Shown here: one piece after another, positions 1 through 11,030 of the stretch | Layout of the letters: every line of letters starts with the position of its first letter | Position numbering within the stretch: position 1 is the first letter of the stretch | NCBI RefSeq assembly: GCF_003604195.1 | Contig: NZ_QXGR01000010.1 | Span: 62,001 to 126,000, forward strand | DNA: 64,000 nt | DNA from: Simplicispira lacusdiani | Lineage (GTDB): Bacteria > Pseudomonadota > Gammaproteobacteria > Burkholderiales > Burkholderiaceae_C | Direction: 5' to 3' | The notes under the pieces: generated by a model | Told to the model about the DNA's origin: nothing | The model's database searches: none | Seen by the model: only the letters and a program-made list of their open reading frames with translations | Program-made: the position numbers and the translations under genes

Positions 1-1
1 A

Positions 2-834
2 CAATCAGCCATCGCCCGGATACTGCGGCCTGCGGTCCGGTTGGCCTTGGCCATGGGTCTCAAGCACGCGCAACTGGAAGATGTCTTGCGCCAGTTGCTC
101 TTGGAAGAGGCGCGGCATCTCTGGAATGTCAAAGGGGTGGAGCGTCCCAATTTGAGTCAGCTGTCCATGACCACGGGACTGAACCGCAAGGAGGTCACGG
201 CCCGGGTCAGGGAGCCGCGCGATACCTTGCCGAGTACGGAAGGTTCGGCGGTCACCAAGGCCTACACGGCTTGGCTACAGCTGGCAACGGATGACCCGCA
301 GAGACGGCGGCTGCCGATACTGGACAGTGGCGATGGGCCATCCTTCGAGCTGCTGGCTCGCCTGGCGGCACGCGGCGATGTCCATCACCGGGCGGTACTG
401 GAGGAGTTGGTTCGCTTGGGCATGGCCAATGTGCGGGACGAAATGGTGGAGCTGCGTGGAGACTCCTTCATCCCCGTGGACAGTCTGCGCGACATGCTGG
501 CCTTTGTGGGGGACAATGCCCGTGACCATCTCTTGGCAGCGGTGGGCAATACCCTGGGCAGGGAGCCGCGGATGCTTGAGCGCGCGGTCTTCGCTTCTGG
601 TATACCCCTGCAGGAGTGCGAGCGGATTCATCAATTGGCCCGAAAGCACTGGGATGCCGTTCACTACAAGCTGGTGAAGGAAATGACGCAGTCCTACCAG
701 CAGGCGGAAGGTTCTGGTACGGCGCGCATCCGTGTAGGGGTGTATGCGTACTATGAGGATGAGGGTGGGCGTATCGCCATCGCGGATGCGCCATCCCATG
801 GGAGCGAAGAGCAGGCGCTCCGTCAGGAAAGCAC

Positions 835-838
<4 letters not shown>
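2..838 (+). CDS. DUF6502 family protein (5' partial)
   Basis: The reading frame is open to the left edge of the window, so the true start lies upstream; a TTG at 41 and an ATG at 53 are internal candidates, but residues encoded before them ([10 protein letters not shown]) look like family sequence. The visible part is mostly helical and soluble, with no signal peptide or membrane segment. It resembles DUF6502 proteins, which are of unknown function; an early helix-turn-helix-like stretch ([16 protein letters not shown]) suggests a possible regulatory role, which is inference. Its stop codon overlaps the start of the lipoprotein gene downstream (ATGA at 835), so the two are probably translationally coupled and may work together. 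Confidence 0.7.
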
Positions 839-2304
<1,466 letters not shown>

Positions 2305-2364
2305 CCCCGCAGAATTTTTCGTGGATAAGGCTGGCTCTGGTGATGCGCCGGGCGCGGGCCGCCA

Positions 2365-3066
2365 ATGTTTTGCATGAATATCGCCCTCTATGACGCCGCC
2401 ATCATCGACCTCGACGGCACCATGGTCGATACGCTGGGCGATTTCGCCGAGGCCCTGGGCCGCATGCTGCGCGACCTGGGGCTCCCGCCCATCGCGCCGC
2501 AGCACATCGAGCGCATGGTGGGCAAGGGCTCGGAGCACCTGCTGCGTTCAGTGCTCAATCATGTTCTAGGCCAGAATGGGAAAGCGCCATCAGCTATTGA
2601 AATTGAAGCGCTTTATGCCCAGGCCTGGGCCAGCTACCAGCGGCATTACCTGGACATCAACGGGCAGTTCGCCGGGGTTTATCCGGGCGTGGCCGAGGGG
2701 CTGCGGGCGCTGCGCGATGCGGGTCTCCGGATGGCCTGCCTGACCAACAAGCCCACGGCCTTTGCCGTGCCGCTGCTGCACGGCAAAGGCCTCGCGTCCT
2801 ACTTCGAATGCGTGTTCGGGGGCGACGCGTTCGAGCGCAAGAAGCCCGATCCGCTGCCCCTGCGCAAGACCTGCGAGGCGCTTGGCACCCTGCCCGCGCG
2901 CACGCTGATGGTGGGGGATTCCAGCAACGATGCCCAGGCGGCGCGGGCGGCGGGTTGCCCCGTGGTGCTGGTGACCTACGGCTATAACCATGGCCAGCCG
3001 GTGTCCAGTGTGGACGCCGATGGCTGGGTGGATTCCCTGCGGGACTTGGTGCTCCCGCGCGCCTGA
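2365..3066 (+). CDS. gph: Phosphoglycolate phosphatase (HAD superfamily)
   Basis: A 233-residue HAD hydrolase expected to dephosphorylate 2-phosphoglycolate. Motif I is DLDGT with the nucleophilic Asp near residue 16, motif II is LTNK, the conserved Lys lies in ERKKPDP, and motif IV is MVGDSSNDAQAA. The helical cap lies between motifs I and II. ATG 2365 and ATG 2374 (MNIALYDA) are both possible starts; neither has a clear ribosome binding site. gph often lies near trpE in betaproteobacteria, and trpE is about 3 kb downstream here. The cap contains an unusual A/T-richer insert (about residues 70-84, GQNGKAPSAIEIEAL) that matches the dispersed repeat family found elsewhere in the window. Confidence 0.9.
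   Translation: MFCMNIALYDAAIIDLDGTMVDTLGDFAEALGRMLRDLGLPPIAPQHIERMVGKGSEHLLRSVLNHVLGQNGKAPSAIEIEALYAQAWASYQRHYLDINGQFAGVYPGVAEGLRALRDAGLRMACLTNKPTAFAVPLLHGKGLASYFECVFGGDAFERKKPDPLPLRKTCEALGTLPARTLMVGDSSNDAQAARAAGCPVVLVTYGYNHGQPVSSVDADGWVDSLRDLVLPRA
2574..2615 (+). repeat. Comamonadaceae-type dispersed repeat, inside gph
   Basis: An A/T-rich stretch carrying AAAGCGCCA-N2-AGCTA and GAAGCGCTTTA, the same elements as the intergenic copy at 54441-54508 (AAAGCGCCA-N2-AGCTA). It is read through in frame within gph. The match was judged by eye. Confidence 0.5.
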
Positions 3067-3097
3067 GCGGCGCGGGGCGCGTGTTCCACCGCCCGGT

Positions 3098-4759
3098 TCA
3101 ACCGTTGCCGAGCTGGGGCGCCGCCATGGCGGCCTGCAAGGGGCGGGCCTGCCGCGGTGCGGGCACGCCACGCTCGGAGGTGGCGCCGATGCGCGACTTG
3201 GCGGCGGCGCTGCTGCCGGTGCCGGTATGGAACACCGACATGGCTTCCACCAGCTGCGCGGCCTGTGTGCGCAGGCTGTCGGCGGCGGCGGCGCTTTCCT
3301 CGACCAGGGCGGCGTTCTGCTGCGTGGCCTGGTCCATCTGCGTGATGGCCTCGCCCACCTGCGATACGCCCGTGCTCTGCTCGTTGCTGGCGGCGCTGAT
3401 CTCGCCCATGATGTCGGTCACGCGGCGGATGGCCTGGACGACTTCCGTCATGGTGGTGCCGGCGCGGTCGACCAGGGCGGAGCCCGCCTCGACACGCTCC
3501 ACGCTGGCGCCGATCAGCGCCTTGATTTCCTTGGCCGCGTCGGCGCTGCGCCCGGCCAGGCTGCGCACCTCGGAGGCCACCACGGCGAAGCCCCGGCCCT
3601 GCTCGCCCGCGCGGGCCGCTTCCACCGCCGCATTGAGCGCCAGGATGTTGGTCTGGAAGGCGATGCCGTCGATCACGGTGATGATGTCGGCGATCTTCTT
3701 GCTGCTGTCGTTGATGCCCTTCATGGTCTGCACCACCTGGGCCACCACGTCGCCGCCCTGCGCCGCCACGGTGGAGGCGTTCATGGCGAGCTGGTTGGCC
3801 TGGCGGGCGTTGTCGGCGTTCTGGCGAACGGTCGAGCCCAGCTGTTCCATGGAGGCGGAGGTCTGCTCCAGCGCGCTGGCCTGCTGTTCGGTGCGGGCCG
3901 AGAGGTCGTTGTTGCCGTGGGCGATCTCGGCGCTGGCGGTGGCCACGCCCTCGGCGCTGCGGCGCACATTGTTCACGATGGCGGCCAGCTTGCCTTGCAT
4001 GGTGGCCAGGGCGTGCAGCAGCTGGCCCGTCTCGTCCGTGGCCTGGGTGTCGAGCACCTGCGTCAGATCGCCGTCGGCGATCTTTTCCGCGGCCTGCCGG
4101 CCCTGCTGCACCGGCGCCACGATGGAGCGCGTGACCAGAGCGGCCAGCAGCGCGCCCAGCACGATGGCCGCGAGCGCGCCCGTGCCCAGCAGCACCTGGC
4201 TGGCGCTGGCCATGGCGGTGGTGTCGTTCTGGCTTTCGCGCAGTTGCGTGGCCATGAAGCTGCGCAGCTCGTCCAGCGAGCGCAGGTATTTGTCGGCCAG
4301 CGGGCGCAGATCGTTGTCCACCATGGTGGGCACGTTGGGCTCGCCGCCTCGGTGCAGCTCGCGGATCTCGGTGAGCTTGGCGTTGTAGGCGCCACGCGCC
4401 GTGGCAATGTCGCCCAGCAGCGCCTTGCCCTTGTCGCTCTGCACCAGTTCCTCGATGCGCTTGGCCTTGGTTTCCGTGGCCGAGGCCGTGGCCTGCGTGT
4501 CGGTGGTCAGCTTTTCCATGTAGCCGGGGTCGATGGCCTTGAGGAAGGCCTCGGTGCGCACCCAGTTTAGGCGCACATCCGAGGTCCAGTCGTCCACCAG
4601 GGTGCGCTGCTCAATCTCGCGCGTGGCCACGCGTTCGCTGGCTTCCTTGAGCGCGCCGATGCGCCACATGCCGGTGAGTGCGATCAGCGCGGTGATGAGC
4701 AGGATGGCGCCAAAGCCCAGGCCCAGGCGGGGACCGACGCGGAGTTTGCTGATATTCAT
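3098..4759 (-). CDS. Methyl-accepting chemotaxis protein
   Basis: A 553-residue transmembrane chemoreceptor. The start at 4759 ([17 protein letters not shown]) precedes a first membrane helix at about residues 11-31. A periplasmic four-helix-bundle-like domain follows (to about 185), then a second membrane helix ([18 protein letters not shown]), a HAMP domain ([20 protein letters not shown]) and a long cytoplasmic coiled-coil signalling domain containing the conserved hairpin tip ([20 protein letters not shown]). Gln/Glu pairs in the flanking helices could serve as methylation sites. No C-terminal CheR-docking pentapeptide is seen. An upstream in-frame extension exists but is poor in family-like sequence. 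The ligand cannot be inferred. It converges with gph. Confidence 0.93.
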   Translation of the reverse strand: MNISKLRVGPRLGLGFGAILLITALIALTGMWRIGALKEASERVATREIEQRTLVDDWTSDVRLNWVRTEAFLKAIDPGYMEKLTTDTQATASATETKAKRIEELVQSDKGKALLGDIATARGAYNAKLTEIRELHRGGEPNVPTMVDNDLRPLADKYLRSLDELRSFMATQLRESQNDTTAMASASQVLLGTGALAAIVLGALLAALVTRSIVAPVQQGRQAAEKIADGDLTQVLDTQATDETGQLLHALATMQGKLAAIVNNVRRSAEGVATASAEIAHGNNDLSARTEQQASALEQTSASMEQLGSTVRQNADNARQANQLAMNASTVAAQGGDVVAQVVQTMKGINDSSKKIADIITVIDGIAFQTNILALNAAVEAARAGEQGRGFAVVASEVRSLAGRSADAAKEIKALIGASVERVEAGSALVDRAGTTMTEVVQAIRRVTDIMGEISAASNEQSTGVSQVGEAITQMDQATQQNAALVEESAAAADSLRTQAAQLVEAMSVFHTGTGSSAAAKSRIGATSERGVPAPRQARPLQAAMAAPQLGNG

Positions 4760-5035
4760 GGTGGATCTCGGGTACGCGGAGAAAGTCGGAAACGGAGGCA
4801 GCGGTGCGTCAGGCCGCGGGGTAGGCCGGGGCGGGGTGGCCCGGAGAGCGTGGGCCCGGTTCGTGGCGGGCCAAGGGGTGCATGGTGCCTGTGGAGCGCA
4901 TGCAGACAAGTGGCAGGGTACTGCAGAGCCGGTGTCGAGGGTACTGCTGGAAAACTCTAATTTCTGTCGGGGAGGCGACAGCCCCGCCTGCGGGCACTCT
5001 GCGGCCTTGGGGCAGGGCGATGGCGCGGCGTGGCG

Positions 5036-5629
5036 TCAAGACTTGCTCTTGCCCAGCAGGGCATCCTTGAGGTTCCAGTCGGCCGGCTTGTTGCCCAGCC
5101 AGATGCCCATCAGCGCGCCGAAGAACTCCGGCTCCTTGAAGGGTTCGCCCTGCGGCTTGCCCTTGACGGAAATGACCGTGCCGGTGCCCGGCACCCAGTC
5201 GATCGTGAACTGGTCGCCGGCCACCAGCTTCTTGTGCTCGGAGAAGATCTGGCTCATGCGCAGCACGCCGGGAATGAGCTTGGAGAAGGAGGCCTTGTCC
5301 ATGTTGTCCTCCATGCCGCGCGAGAACAGCTTGCCCAGTTCGCCCGAGTCGATTTCCCGCAGCATGGTGATGGACATGCGCTTGGGGCCGCGCAGCGCCG
5401 CGACTTCCTGTTGCGTCTCGGCCGCTTTTTCCAGGTAGAGCCCGGCGGTGTAGACCTTGAACACCGCCTTGTAGCGGACGCCGGCGCCATTGAGCTGGAG
5501 CTTGGCGCCGTGCAGATCGATCGATTCGTTGTACTTCACGTCGCCCACGGTGACGGTCTGCGCCAATGCGCTTCCGGCCATCAGCATCGCTGTGATCGCC
5601 AGGATGGCTTGTCTGCGAAGGGTGTTCAT
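5036..5629 (-). CDS. Exported chalcone isomerase-fold protein
   Basis: A 197-residue protein with a signal peptide (MNTLRRQAILAITAMLMAG...ALAQ) and a chalcone-isomerase-like domain (SIDLHGAKLQLNGAGVRYK; later GVLRMSQIFSEHKKL and DWVPGTGT). Bacterial members are periplasmic and of unknown function; they should not be assumed to make flavonoids. The start at 5629 is supported by a good ribosome binding site (GGAGGT, 6 bases upstream); the longer in-frame extension to 5743 would place the signal peptide internally. A perfect 12-base palindrome lies just upstream of the binding site, suggesting control by a repressor. Confidence 0.85.
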   Translation of the reverse strand: MNTLRRQAILAITAMLMAGSALAQTVTVGDVKYNESIDLHGAKLQLNGAGVRYKAVFKVYTAGLYLEKAAETQQEVAALRGPKRMSITMLREIDSGELGKLFSRGMEDNMDKASFSKLIPGVLRMSQIFSEHKKLVAGDQFTIDWVPGTGTVISVKGKPQGEPFKEPEFFGALMGIWLGNKPADWNLKDALLGKSKS

Positions 5630-5646
5630 CCGTACCTCCAAAAATA

Positions 5647-5658
5647 GAACGATCGTTC
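5647..5658. promoter_or_regulatory. Palindrome GAACGATCGTTC, possible TetR-type operator
   Basis: A perfect 12-base inverted repeat lying about 7 bases beyond the ribosome binding site of the chalcone-isomerase-fold gene, where it would overlap the promoter or early transcript. The shape suits a dimeric repressor of the TetR class. No TetR gene is next to it, so the regulator is unknown. Confidence 0.4.
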
Positions 5659-5769
5659 GCTTCCTATTGTTGCAAACTGTTTCGAGAAGCGCATCAGGGT
5701 TTGCGAGCGGTGACCGGGCGGCGGGGTGCGTCACCCACGCCATCCGGACAGGAAGACGGGCGCATTTGC

Positions 5770-5775
5770 TACACT
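5770..5775 (+). promoter_or_regulatory. Probable -10 element (TACACT) of the trp operon
   Basis: TACACT is a good sigma-70 -10 hexamer; a weak -35 (CGGACA, 5745-5750) is 19 bases upstream. Transcription would begin at about 5782, the first base of the leader-peptide ATG, implying a leaderless leader ORF. Confidence 0.45.
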
Positions 5776-5781
5776 TTGGAT

Positions 5782-5865
5782 ATGTTCATCCACCGCGTGT
5801 TCATCACAGGTCGCAGCGACCGGGGAGCCTGGCCCTGGCGTAAGCCTGTCTGCCTGAACACCTGA
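5782..5865 (+). CDS. trpL: Candidate trp leader peptide with WPW
   Basis: A 27-codon ORF 114 bases upstream of trpE whose product contains Trp-Pro-Trp (TGG at 5830 and 5836) nine codons before the stop. Two Trp codons in so short an ORF directly before an anthranilate synthase gene is the signature of ribosome-mediated attenuation. There is no convincing ribosome binding site, and the -10 element ends six bases before the ATG, so translation may be leaderless, as I recall for trpL of Sinorhizobium meliloti. Downstream hairpins could provide the switch, but I see no uridine-rich terminator tract. The assignment is inferred from position and Trp codons. Confidence 0.6.
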   Translation: MFIHRVFITGRSDRGAWPWRKPVCLNT

Positions 5866-5871
5866 CGGCAC

Positions 5872-5972
5872 CCGGGACAACCCCGGCGTGCGCCCTCGGC
5901 CCCTACGGGGCCCACCCATGAACTGCAGCGCGCCCTCCCTTCTTCGGCCTGCGCGCTGCCCGAGCAGGGAGA
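5872..5972 (+). promoter_or_regulatory. trpE leader hairpins and possible Shine-Dalgarno sequestration
   Basis: Three hairpins follow the leader ORF: CCGGG/CCCGG (5872-5886), GGCCCC/GGGGCC with a 3-base loop (5898-5912), and a 9-bp stem GCAGCGCGC/GCGCGCTGC (5925-5959). CTCCCT (5935-5940) could pair with the trpE ribosome binding site AGGGAG (5966-5971). No T-tract follows any stem, so a translational rather than intrinsic-terminator switch is possible. Pairings were found by eye, without energy calculation. Confidence 0.4.
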
Positions 5973-5979
5973 CTCCCGC

Positions 5980-7479
5980 GTGATCACCGAACTTGAATTC
6001 AAAAGCCTCGCCCGCGAAGGCTACAACCGCATTCCGCTCATGGCGGAAGCCTTCGCCGACCTCGAAACCCCGCTGTCGCTCTACCTGAAGCTGGCCCACA
6101 GCAAGGATGGCGGCAAATACAGCTTCCTGCTCGAATCCGTCGTGGGCGGCGAGCGCTTCGGCCGCTACAGCTTCATCGGCCTGCCCGCGCGCACCCTGCT
6201 GCGCTCGCGCGGCTTCGGCGCCGAGGCCATCACCGAGGTCGTGACCGACGGCCAGGTGGTGGAAAGCGCACCAGGCAACCCGCTGGACTTCGTGGCCGCC
6301 TACCAGAAGCGCTTCAAGGTGGCGCTGCGGCCCGGCCTGCCGCGCTTCTGTGGCGGCCTGGCCGGCTACTTTGGCTACGACGCGGTGCGCCACATCGAGA
6401 AGAAGCTGGAAAACTCCTGCCCGCCCGACACCTTGGGCATGCCCGACATCCTGCTGCTGCAGTGCGAGGAACTGGCCGTCATCGACAACCTCTCGGGCAA
6501 GCTCTACCTCATCGTCTACGCCGACCCGGCGCGCCCCGAGGCCTACAGCAACGCCAAGAAACGCCTGCGCGAACTGCGCGAGCAGCTCAAGTACTCGGTC
6601 AGCGCGCCGCAGGTGCAGGCCTCGCAGGGCTACCCGGCGCAGCGCGACTTCGCCAAGGCAGACTACCTGGCCGCTGTCGAGCGCGCCAAGGAGCTGATCG
6701 CCGCCGGCGACTTCATGCAGGTGCAGGTGGGCCAGCGCATCCACAAGCGCTACACCGAGTCGCCGCTGTCGCTGTACCGCGCGCTGCGCTCGCTCAACCC
6801 CTCGCCCTACATGTACTACTACCACTTTGGCGACAGCCATGTGGTGGGCGCCAGCCCCGAGATCCTGGTGCGCCAGGAGAGCACGCCCGAGGGCCAGAAG
6901 GTCACCATCCGGCCCCTCGCCGGCACGCGCCCGCGCGGCGCCACGCCCGAACTGGACAAGGCGGCCGAGGTGGAACTGGTGAACGACCCGAAGGAACGTG
7001 CTGAGCATGTGATGCTCATCGACCTGGCGCGCAACGACATCGGCCGCATCGCCAAGACCGGCAGTGTCAAGGTGACCGAGGCCTTCTGCGTCGAGCGCTA
7101 CAGCCACGTCATGCACATCGTGAGCAACGTCGAGGGCATCCTCAACGACGGCATGACCAGCATGGACGTGCTCAAGGCCACCTTCCCGGCGGGCACGCTC
7201 ACCGGCGCGCCCAAGGTGCACGCCATGGAGCTGATCGACCAGTTGGAGCCCACCAAGCGCGGCCTCTACGGCGGCGCCTGCGGCTACCTCAGCTATGCCG
7301 GCGACATGGACATGGCCATCGCCATCCGCACCGCCATCGTGAAGGACGGCACGCTCTACGTGCAGGCCGCCGCCGGCGTGGTGGCCGACTCGGTGCCCGA
7401 GCTGGAATGGAAGGAAACCGAACACAAGGCGCGCGCGCTGCTGCGCGCCGCCGAACTGGTAGAGGAAGGACTGGAATGA
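5980..7479 (+). CDS. trpE: Anthranilate synthase component I
   Basis: A 499-residue chorismate-utilising enzyme that converts chorismate to anthranilate with ammonia supplied by TrpG; the first step of tryptophan synthesis. The N-terminal domain carries the family's feedback-site region (residues about 30-55, including LYLKLA...KYSFLLESV), and the C-terminal chorismate-binding domain has [37 protein letters not shown] and GTLTGAPK. Length is normal. The GTG start at 5980 has an AGGGAG ribosome binding site 8 bases upstream. The gene ends with an ATGA overlap into the chorismate mutase gene, and probable attenuation signals lie upstream. Confidence 0.97.
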   Translation: MITELEFKSLAREGYNRIPLMAEAFADLETPLSLYLKLAHSKDGGKYSFLLESVVGGERFGRYSFIGLPARTLLRSRGFGAEAITEVVTDGQVVESAPGNPLDFVAAYQKRFKVALRPGLPRFCGGLAGYFGYDAVRHIEKKLENSCPPDTLGMPDILLLQCEELAVIDNLSGKLYLIVYADPARPEAYSNAKKRLRELREQLKYSVSAPQVQASQGYPAQRDFAKADYLAAVERAKELIAAGDFMQVQVGQRIHKRYTESPLSLYRALRSLNPSPYMYYYHFGDSHVVGASPEILVRQESTPEGQKVTIRPLAGTRPRGATPELDKAAEVELVNDPKERAEHVMLIDLARNDIGRIAKTGSVKVTEAFCVERYSHVMHIVSNVEGILNDGMTSMDVLKATFPAGTLTGAPKVHAMELIDQLEPTKRGLYGGACGYLSYAGDMDMAIAIRTAIVKDGTLYVQAAAGVVADSVPELEWKETEHKARALLRAAELVEEGLE

Positions 7480-7808
7480 CCCGCGCGATCGACAACACAC
7501 AGCACTGCACCACCATGGAAGACGTGCGCCGCCATATCGACGCGCTCGACGACGTGCTGGTGCCCCTGCTCGTGACGCGCGGCGGCTACATGACGCAGGC
7601 CGCGCGCATCAAGAACGACGCCAACCAGGTGCGCGACGAGGAGCGCATCGAGGCCATCGTGGCGCGCGTGCGCGCCCGTGCGGCCCAGGAGGGCGGCCAG
7701 CCCGACGTCATCGAGGCCATCTACCGCAGCATGATGGAGGCCTATATCGCCTTCGAACACCGCGAGTTCGCGCGCCTGCGTGCGCCATCGCAAGGGAGCC
7801 AGCCATGA
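7476..7808 (+). CDS. Chorismate mutase, AroQ class
   Basis: A 110-residue all-helical chorismate mutase (chorismate to prephenate). The start at 7476 overlaps the trpE stop (ATGA) and has AGGAAGGA upstream inside trpE. The fold signature is visible: [16 protein letters not shown], Arg in VTRGGY, Lys in ARIKN, and [10 protein letters not shown], matching the Arg/Lys/Glu pattern that binds the substrate. It is a stand-alone mutase, not fused to prephenate dehydratase or dehydrogenase. The placement is odd: it competes for the substrate of TrpE yet is translationally coupled between trpE and trpG. Confidence 0.85.
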   Translation: MTRAIDNTQHCTTMEDVRRHIDALDDVLVPLLVTRGGYMTQAARIKNDANQVRDEERIEAIVARVRARAAQEGGQPDVIEAIYRSMMEAYIAFEHREFARLRAPSQGSQP

Positions 7809-8377
7809 AGCTCTTGATGATCGACAACTACGACAGCTTCACCTACAACATCGTCCAGTACTTCGGCGAGCTGGGGGCTGACGTGGAGGTGTTCCGCAAC
7901 GACGAGATCACCATCGAGGGCGTGGCTGCCCGCGCACCCGACCGCCTGGTGGTCTCGCCAGGCCCCTGCTCGCCGATGGAGGCGGGCATCTCGGTGGCGG
8001 CCATCCAGCACTTCGCCGGCAAGCTGCCCATCCTGGGCGTGTGCCTGGGGCACCAGAGCATCGGCGCGGCCTTCGGCGGCAAGATCATCCGCGCGCAGGA
8101 GCTGATGCACGGCAAGACCAGCGTCATCACCACTACGCAGAAGGGTGTGTTCGCGGGCCTGCCCGAGAAGTTCACGGTGAACCGCTACCACTCGCTGGCC
8201 ATTGAGCGCGCGAGCTGCCCCGAGGTGCTGGAGATCACCGCCTGGACCGATGATGGCGAGATCATGGGCGTGCGCCACAAGCAGTTGCCCATCGAGGGCG
8301 TGCAGTTCCACCCGGAGAGCATCCTCACCGAGCACGGCCACGCCATGCTGAAGAACTTCCTGGAGCAGCGCGCATGA
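7805..8377 (+). CDS. trpG: Anthranilate synthase component II (glutamine amidotransferase)
   Basis: A 190-residue class I glutamine amidotransferase that supplies ammonia to TrpE. The oxyanion strand VVSPGPCSP, the nucleophile in [10 protein letters not shown] (Cys80) and the C-terminal His-Glu pair in GVQFHPESI form the catalytic triad. It may also serve p-aminobenzoate synthesis, as in other bacteria with a single amphibolic subunit; this cannot be decided here. It overlaps the mutase gene upstream and the LysE-type gene downstream by ATGA junctions. Confidence 0.96.
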   Translation: MKLLMIDNYDSFTYNIVQYFGELGADVEVFRNDEITIEGVAARAPDRLVVSPGPCSPMEAGISVAAIQHFAGKLPILGVCLGHQSIGAAFGGKIIRAQELMHGKTSVITTTQKGVFAGLPEKFTVNRYHSLAIERASCPEVLEITAWTDDGEIMGVRHKQLPIEGVQFHPESILTEHGHAMLKNFLEQRA

Positions 8378-9036
8378 GCATCGACACCCACCAGCTCCTG
8401 ATGTTCATCGTCGCCGGCTGGCTGCTCAACCTCACGCCCGGGCCCGATGTGCTCTACATCGTCTCGAACGCGCTGCGTTCCGGCACGCGCGCGGGCATCG
8501 TCGCCGGGCTGGGCATCACGGCGGGCTGTTTCGTGCACATCTTTGCCGCCGCCGTGGGCGTGGGCGCGTTGCTGGCCACTTCGGCCACGGCCTTCACCGT
8601 GCTCAAGTGGCTGGGCGCGGCCTACCTGCTGTGGATGGGCGTGCGCATGCTGTTCTCACGCGCCGGGGGCGGCAACGGCGCCGCCATTGCCGCCGCGCAG
8701 GCGGCCACGCCCGTGGCGGCATCGCTGCGCAGTGTGTTCCTCGGCGGTTTCTGGACCAATGTGCTCAACCCCAAGGTCGCCATCTTCTTCCTGGCCTTCG
8801 TGCCGCAGTTCATCGCTCCGGGCACCGAGAACAAGGCACTGGCCTTCGTGCTGCTGGGCGTGCTGTTCAACGTCAACGCCATCCCGGTGAACGTGGGCTG
8901 GGCGCTGGCCGCCTCTTGGATGGCGCGCCGTGTCGGCGCCGTGCAAAAGGGCATGCACTGGCTCGACCGCGTGGCGGGCGCCATGTTCATCGGCTTCGGA
9001 CTCAAGCTGGCCTTCACCGACCAGCCCAGCGCTTAA
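8374..9036 (+). CDS. LysE/RhtB family amino acid exporter
   Basis: A 220-residue integral membrane protein with about six hydrophobic segments and the family signature near the N-terminus ([20 protein letters not shown]). Family members export amino acids such as lysine, threonine or homoserine lactone. Its position within the trp operon, overlapping trpG by four bases and 16 bases before trpD, suggests that it handles tryptophan, anthranilate or a related aromatic compound; this is inference from context only. Confidence 0.85.
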   Translation: MSIDTHQLLMFIVAGWLLNLTPGPDVLYIVSNALRSGTRAGIVAGLGITAGCFVHIFAAAVGVGALLATSATAFTVLKWLGAAYLLWMGVRMLFSRAGGGNGAAIAAAQAATPVAASLRSVFLGGFWTNVLNPKVAIFFLAFVPQFIAPGTENKALAFVLLGVLFNVNAIPVNVGWALAASWMARRVGAVQKGMHWLDRVAGAMFIGFGLKLAFTDQPSA

Positions 9037-9052
9037 CAGGAGACTTACCGCC

Positions 9053-10087
9053 ATGTCCATCACCCCCCAGGAAGCGCTGCAGCGCACCATCGAGCACCGC
9101 GAGATCTTCCACGACGAGATGCTGCACCTCATGCGCATGATCATGGGCGGCGAGCTCTCGCCCGTGATGACCGCGGCCATCGTCACCGGCCTGCGCGTGA
9201 AGAAGGAAACCATCGGCGAGATCACCGCCGCCGCGCAGGTGATGCGCGAGTTCTCCACCAAGGTGCACGTGGCGGACCGCACGCACATGGTCGACATCGT
9301 GGGCACGGGCGGCGACGGCGCCAACACCTTCAACATCTCCACCTGCGCCACCTTCGTGGCGTCGGCGGCGGGCGCCAAGGTCAGCAAGCATGGCGGGCGC
9401 AGTGTGTCCAGCAAGAGCGGCAGCGCGGATGCCATGGAGGCGCTGGGCGTGCACATCAACCTCAAGCCCGAGCAGATCGCGCAGTGCATCGCCGAGATCG
9501 GCATCGGCTTCATGTTCGCGCCCAACCACCACCCCGCCATGAAGAACGTGGCGCCGGTGCGCAAGGAGCTGGGCGTGCGCACCATCTTCAACATCCTCGG
9601 GCCGCTCACCAACCCGGCCGGCGCGCCCAACATCCTCATGGGCGTGTTCCACCCCGACCTCGTCGGCATCCAGGTGCGCGCGCTGCAGCGCCTGGGCGCC
9701 GAGCATGCGCTGGTGGTGTACGGCCGCGATGGCATGGACGAGGTGAGCCTGGGCGCCGCCACGCTGGTCGGCGAGCTCAAGAACGGCGAGATCACCGAGT
9801 ACGAAATCCACCCCGAGGACTTCGGCCTGCAGATGGCCAGCAACCGCGCGCTCAAGGTGGAAACGCCCGAGCAGTCGCGCGACATGCTGCTGGGCGTGCT
9901 GGCGGGCGATGCAGGTTCCGCGCGCGAAATCGTGTGCCTCAACGCCGGGGTGGCGCTGTACGCCGCCAACGTGGCGCCGACCATGGCAGAGGGCATTGCC
10001 CAGGCCCGCGCTGCCATCGACTCGGGCGCGGCAAAAGCCAAGCTCGATCAGCTCGTCACGCGCACGCACGCGCTGGCGGTGGCCTGA
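9053..10087 (+). CDS. trpD: Anthranilate phosphoribosyltransferase
   Basis: A 344-residue enzyme transferring phosphoribose from PRPP to anthranilate. The PRPP loop [17 protein letters not shown], the [15 protein letters not shown] segment and the acidic metal-binding [10 protein letters not shown] are present. The start at 9053 ([10 protein letters not shown]) has AGGAGA upstream. Length and motifs are normal. It follows the exporter gene and precedes a small membrane ORF. Confidence 0.97.
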   Translation: MSITPQEALQRTIEHREIFHDEMLHLMRMIMGGELSPVMTAAIVTGLRVKKETIGEITAAAQVMREFSTKVHVADRTHMVDIVGTGGDGANTFNISTCATFVASAAGAKVSKHGGRSVSSKSGSADAMEALGVHINLKPEQIAQCIAEIGIGFMFAPNHHPAMKNVAPVRKELGVRTIFNILGPLTNPAGAPNILMGVFHPDLVGIQVRALQRLGAEHALVVYGRDGMDEVSLGAATLVGELKNGEITEYEIHPEDFGLQMASNRALKVETPEQSRDMLLGVLAGDAGSAREIVCLNAGVALYAANVAPTMAEGIAQARAAIDSGAAKAKLDQLVTRTHALAVA

Positions 10088-10092
10088 GCGCC

Positions 10093-10233
10093 ATGTGGCA
10101 AGACCCCGGCCTGTGGATCGCGCTGGGCATCTCGGCGCTGTTCATCGTGGTGGGCTTCGCCATGCACCGCGTGTTCGTCAAGATTCTGAAACAGCCCCCT
10201 GCAGGGGCCGACAAGGCAGCTCCCCATGAGTGA
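10093..10233 (+). CDS. Small single-span membrane protein
   Basis: A 46-residue ORF between trpD and trpC: MWQDPGLW, then a hydrophobic helix ([16 protein letters not shown]) followed by a basic stretch (HRVFVKILK). It starts five bases after the trpD stop and overlaps the start of trpC by eight bases, so it fits the operon as a translated gene. A single cytoplasm-facing tail after one helix is predicted. No function is recognised; it may help couple trpD and trpC translation. Confidence 0.6.
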   Translation: MWQDPGLWIALGISALFIVVGFAMHRVFVKILKQPPAGADKAAPHE

Positions 10234-11026
10234 TATCCTCAACAAAATCGTCGCCGTCAAGCACGAAGAAGTGGCCGCCGCGCAAAAGCGCCTGCCCCTG
10301 GCCACCATCCGCCAGGACGCCGAGAGCCGCGTGCTCACGCGCGACTTCGAGGGCGCGTTGCGCGCGAAGATCGCCCAGGGCCAGGCGGCCGTGATCGCCG
10401 AGATCAAGAAGGCCAGCCCGAGCAAGGGCGTGATCCGCGCCGACTTCATTCCCGCCGACATCGCCCAGAGCTACGCAGAGGGCGATGGCACGGTCAGCGC
10501 GGCCTGCCTCTCGGTGCTGACGGACAAGCAGTTCTTCCAGGGCAGCGTGGACTACCTCAAGCAGGCGCGCGCGAGTTGCCAGCTCCCGGTGCTGCGCAAG
10601 GACTTCCTCGTGGACGCCTACCAAGTGTACGAGGCCCGCGCCATGGGCGCCGACGCCATCCTGCTGATTGCCGCCTGCCTCGACGATGCCCAGATGCAGG
10701 ATTTCGAGGCCATCGCGCGCGGCCTGGACATGGCCGTGCTGGTGGAGGTGCACGACCGCGCCGAGCTGGAGCGGGCGCTCAAGCTCAAGACGCCGCTGGT
10801 CGGCATCAACAACCGCAACCTGCGCACGTTCGAGGTCACGCTGGACACCACGCTGGGCATGCTCAAGGACGTGCCGTCCGACCGCCTGCTGGTCACCGAG
10901 TCGGGCATCCTGAAGCCGGCGGACGTGAAGACCATGCGCGACGCTGGCGTGCATGCCTTCCTGGTGGGCGAGGCCTTCATGCGCGCCCCCGAGCCGGGCC
11001 TGGAACTGGCCAAGCTGTTTGCTTGA
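10226..11026 (+). CDS. trpC: Indole-3-glycerol phosphate synthase
   Basis: A 266-residue TIM-barrel enzyme that cyclises CdRP to indole-3-glycerol phosphate. Conserved features include [12 protein letters not shown] with the catalytic Lys, LRKDFLVD with a second Lys, [15 protein letters not shown] and LVTESGI. It is a stand-alone TrpC, not fused to TrpF. The start lies within the end of the preceding small ORF. trpF, trpB and trpA are not in this operon. Confidence 0.97.
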   Translation: MSDILNKIVAVKHEEVAAAQKRLPLATIRQDAESRVLTRDFEGALRAKIAQGQAAVIAEIKKASPSKGVIRADFIPADIAQSYAEGDGTVSAACLSVLTDKQFFQGSVDYLKQARASCQLPVLRKDFLVDAYQVYEARAMGADAILLIAACLDDAQMQDFEAIARGLDMAVLVEVHDRAELERALKLKTPLVGINNRNLRTFEVTLDTTLGMLKDVPSDRLLVTESGILKPADVKTMRDAGVHAFLVGEAFMRAPEPGLELAKLFA

Positions 11027-11030
11027 TCTT

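Noticed and set aside
4760..5035. Flagellar sigma-28 promoter upstream of the chemoreceptor
   Set aside because: A TAGAGTTT-like -35 is present on the reverse strand, but the expected GCCGATAA -10 is not found at the right spacing.
5898..5925. Intrinsic terminator in the trpE leader
   Set aside because: The GGCCCC/GGGGCC hairpin is not followed by a run of Ts, so I do not call it a terminator.
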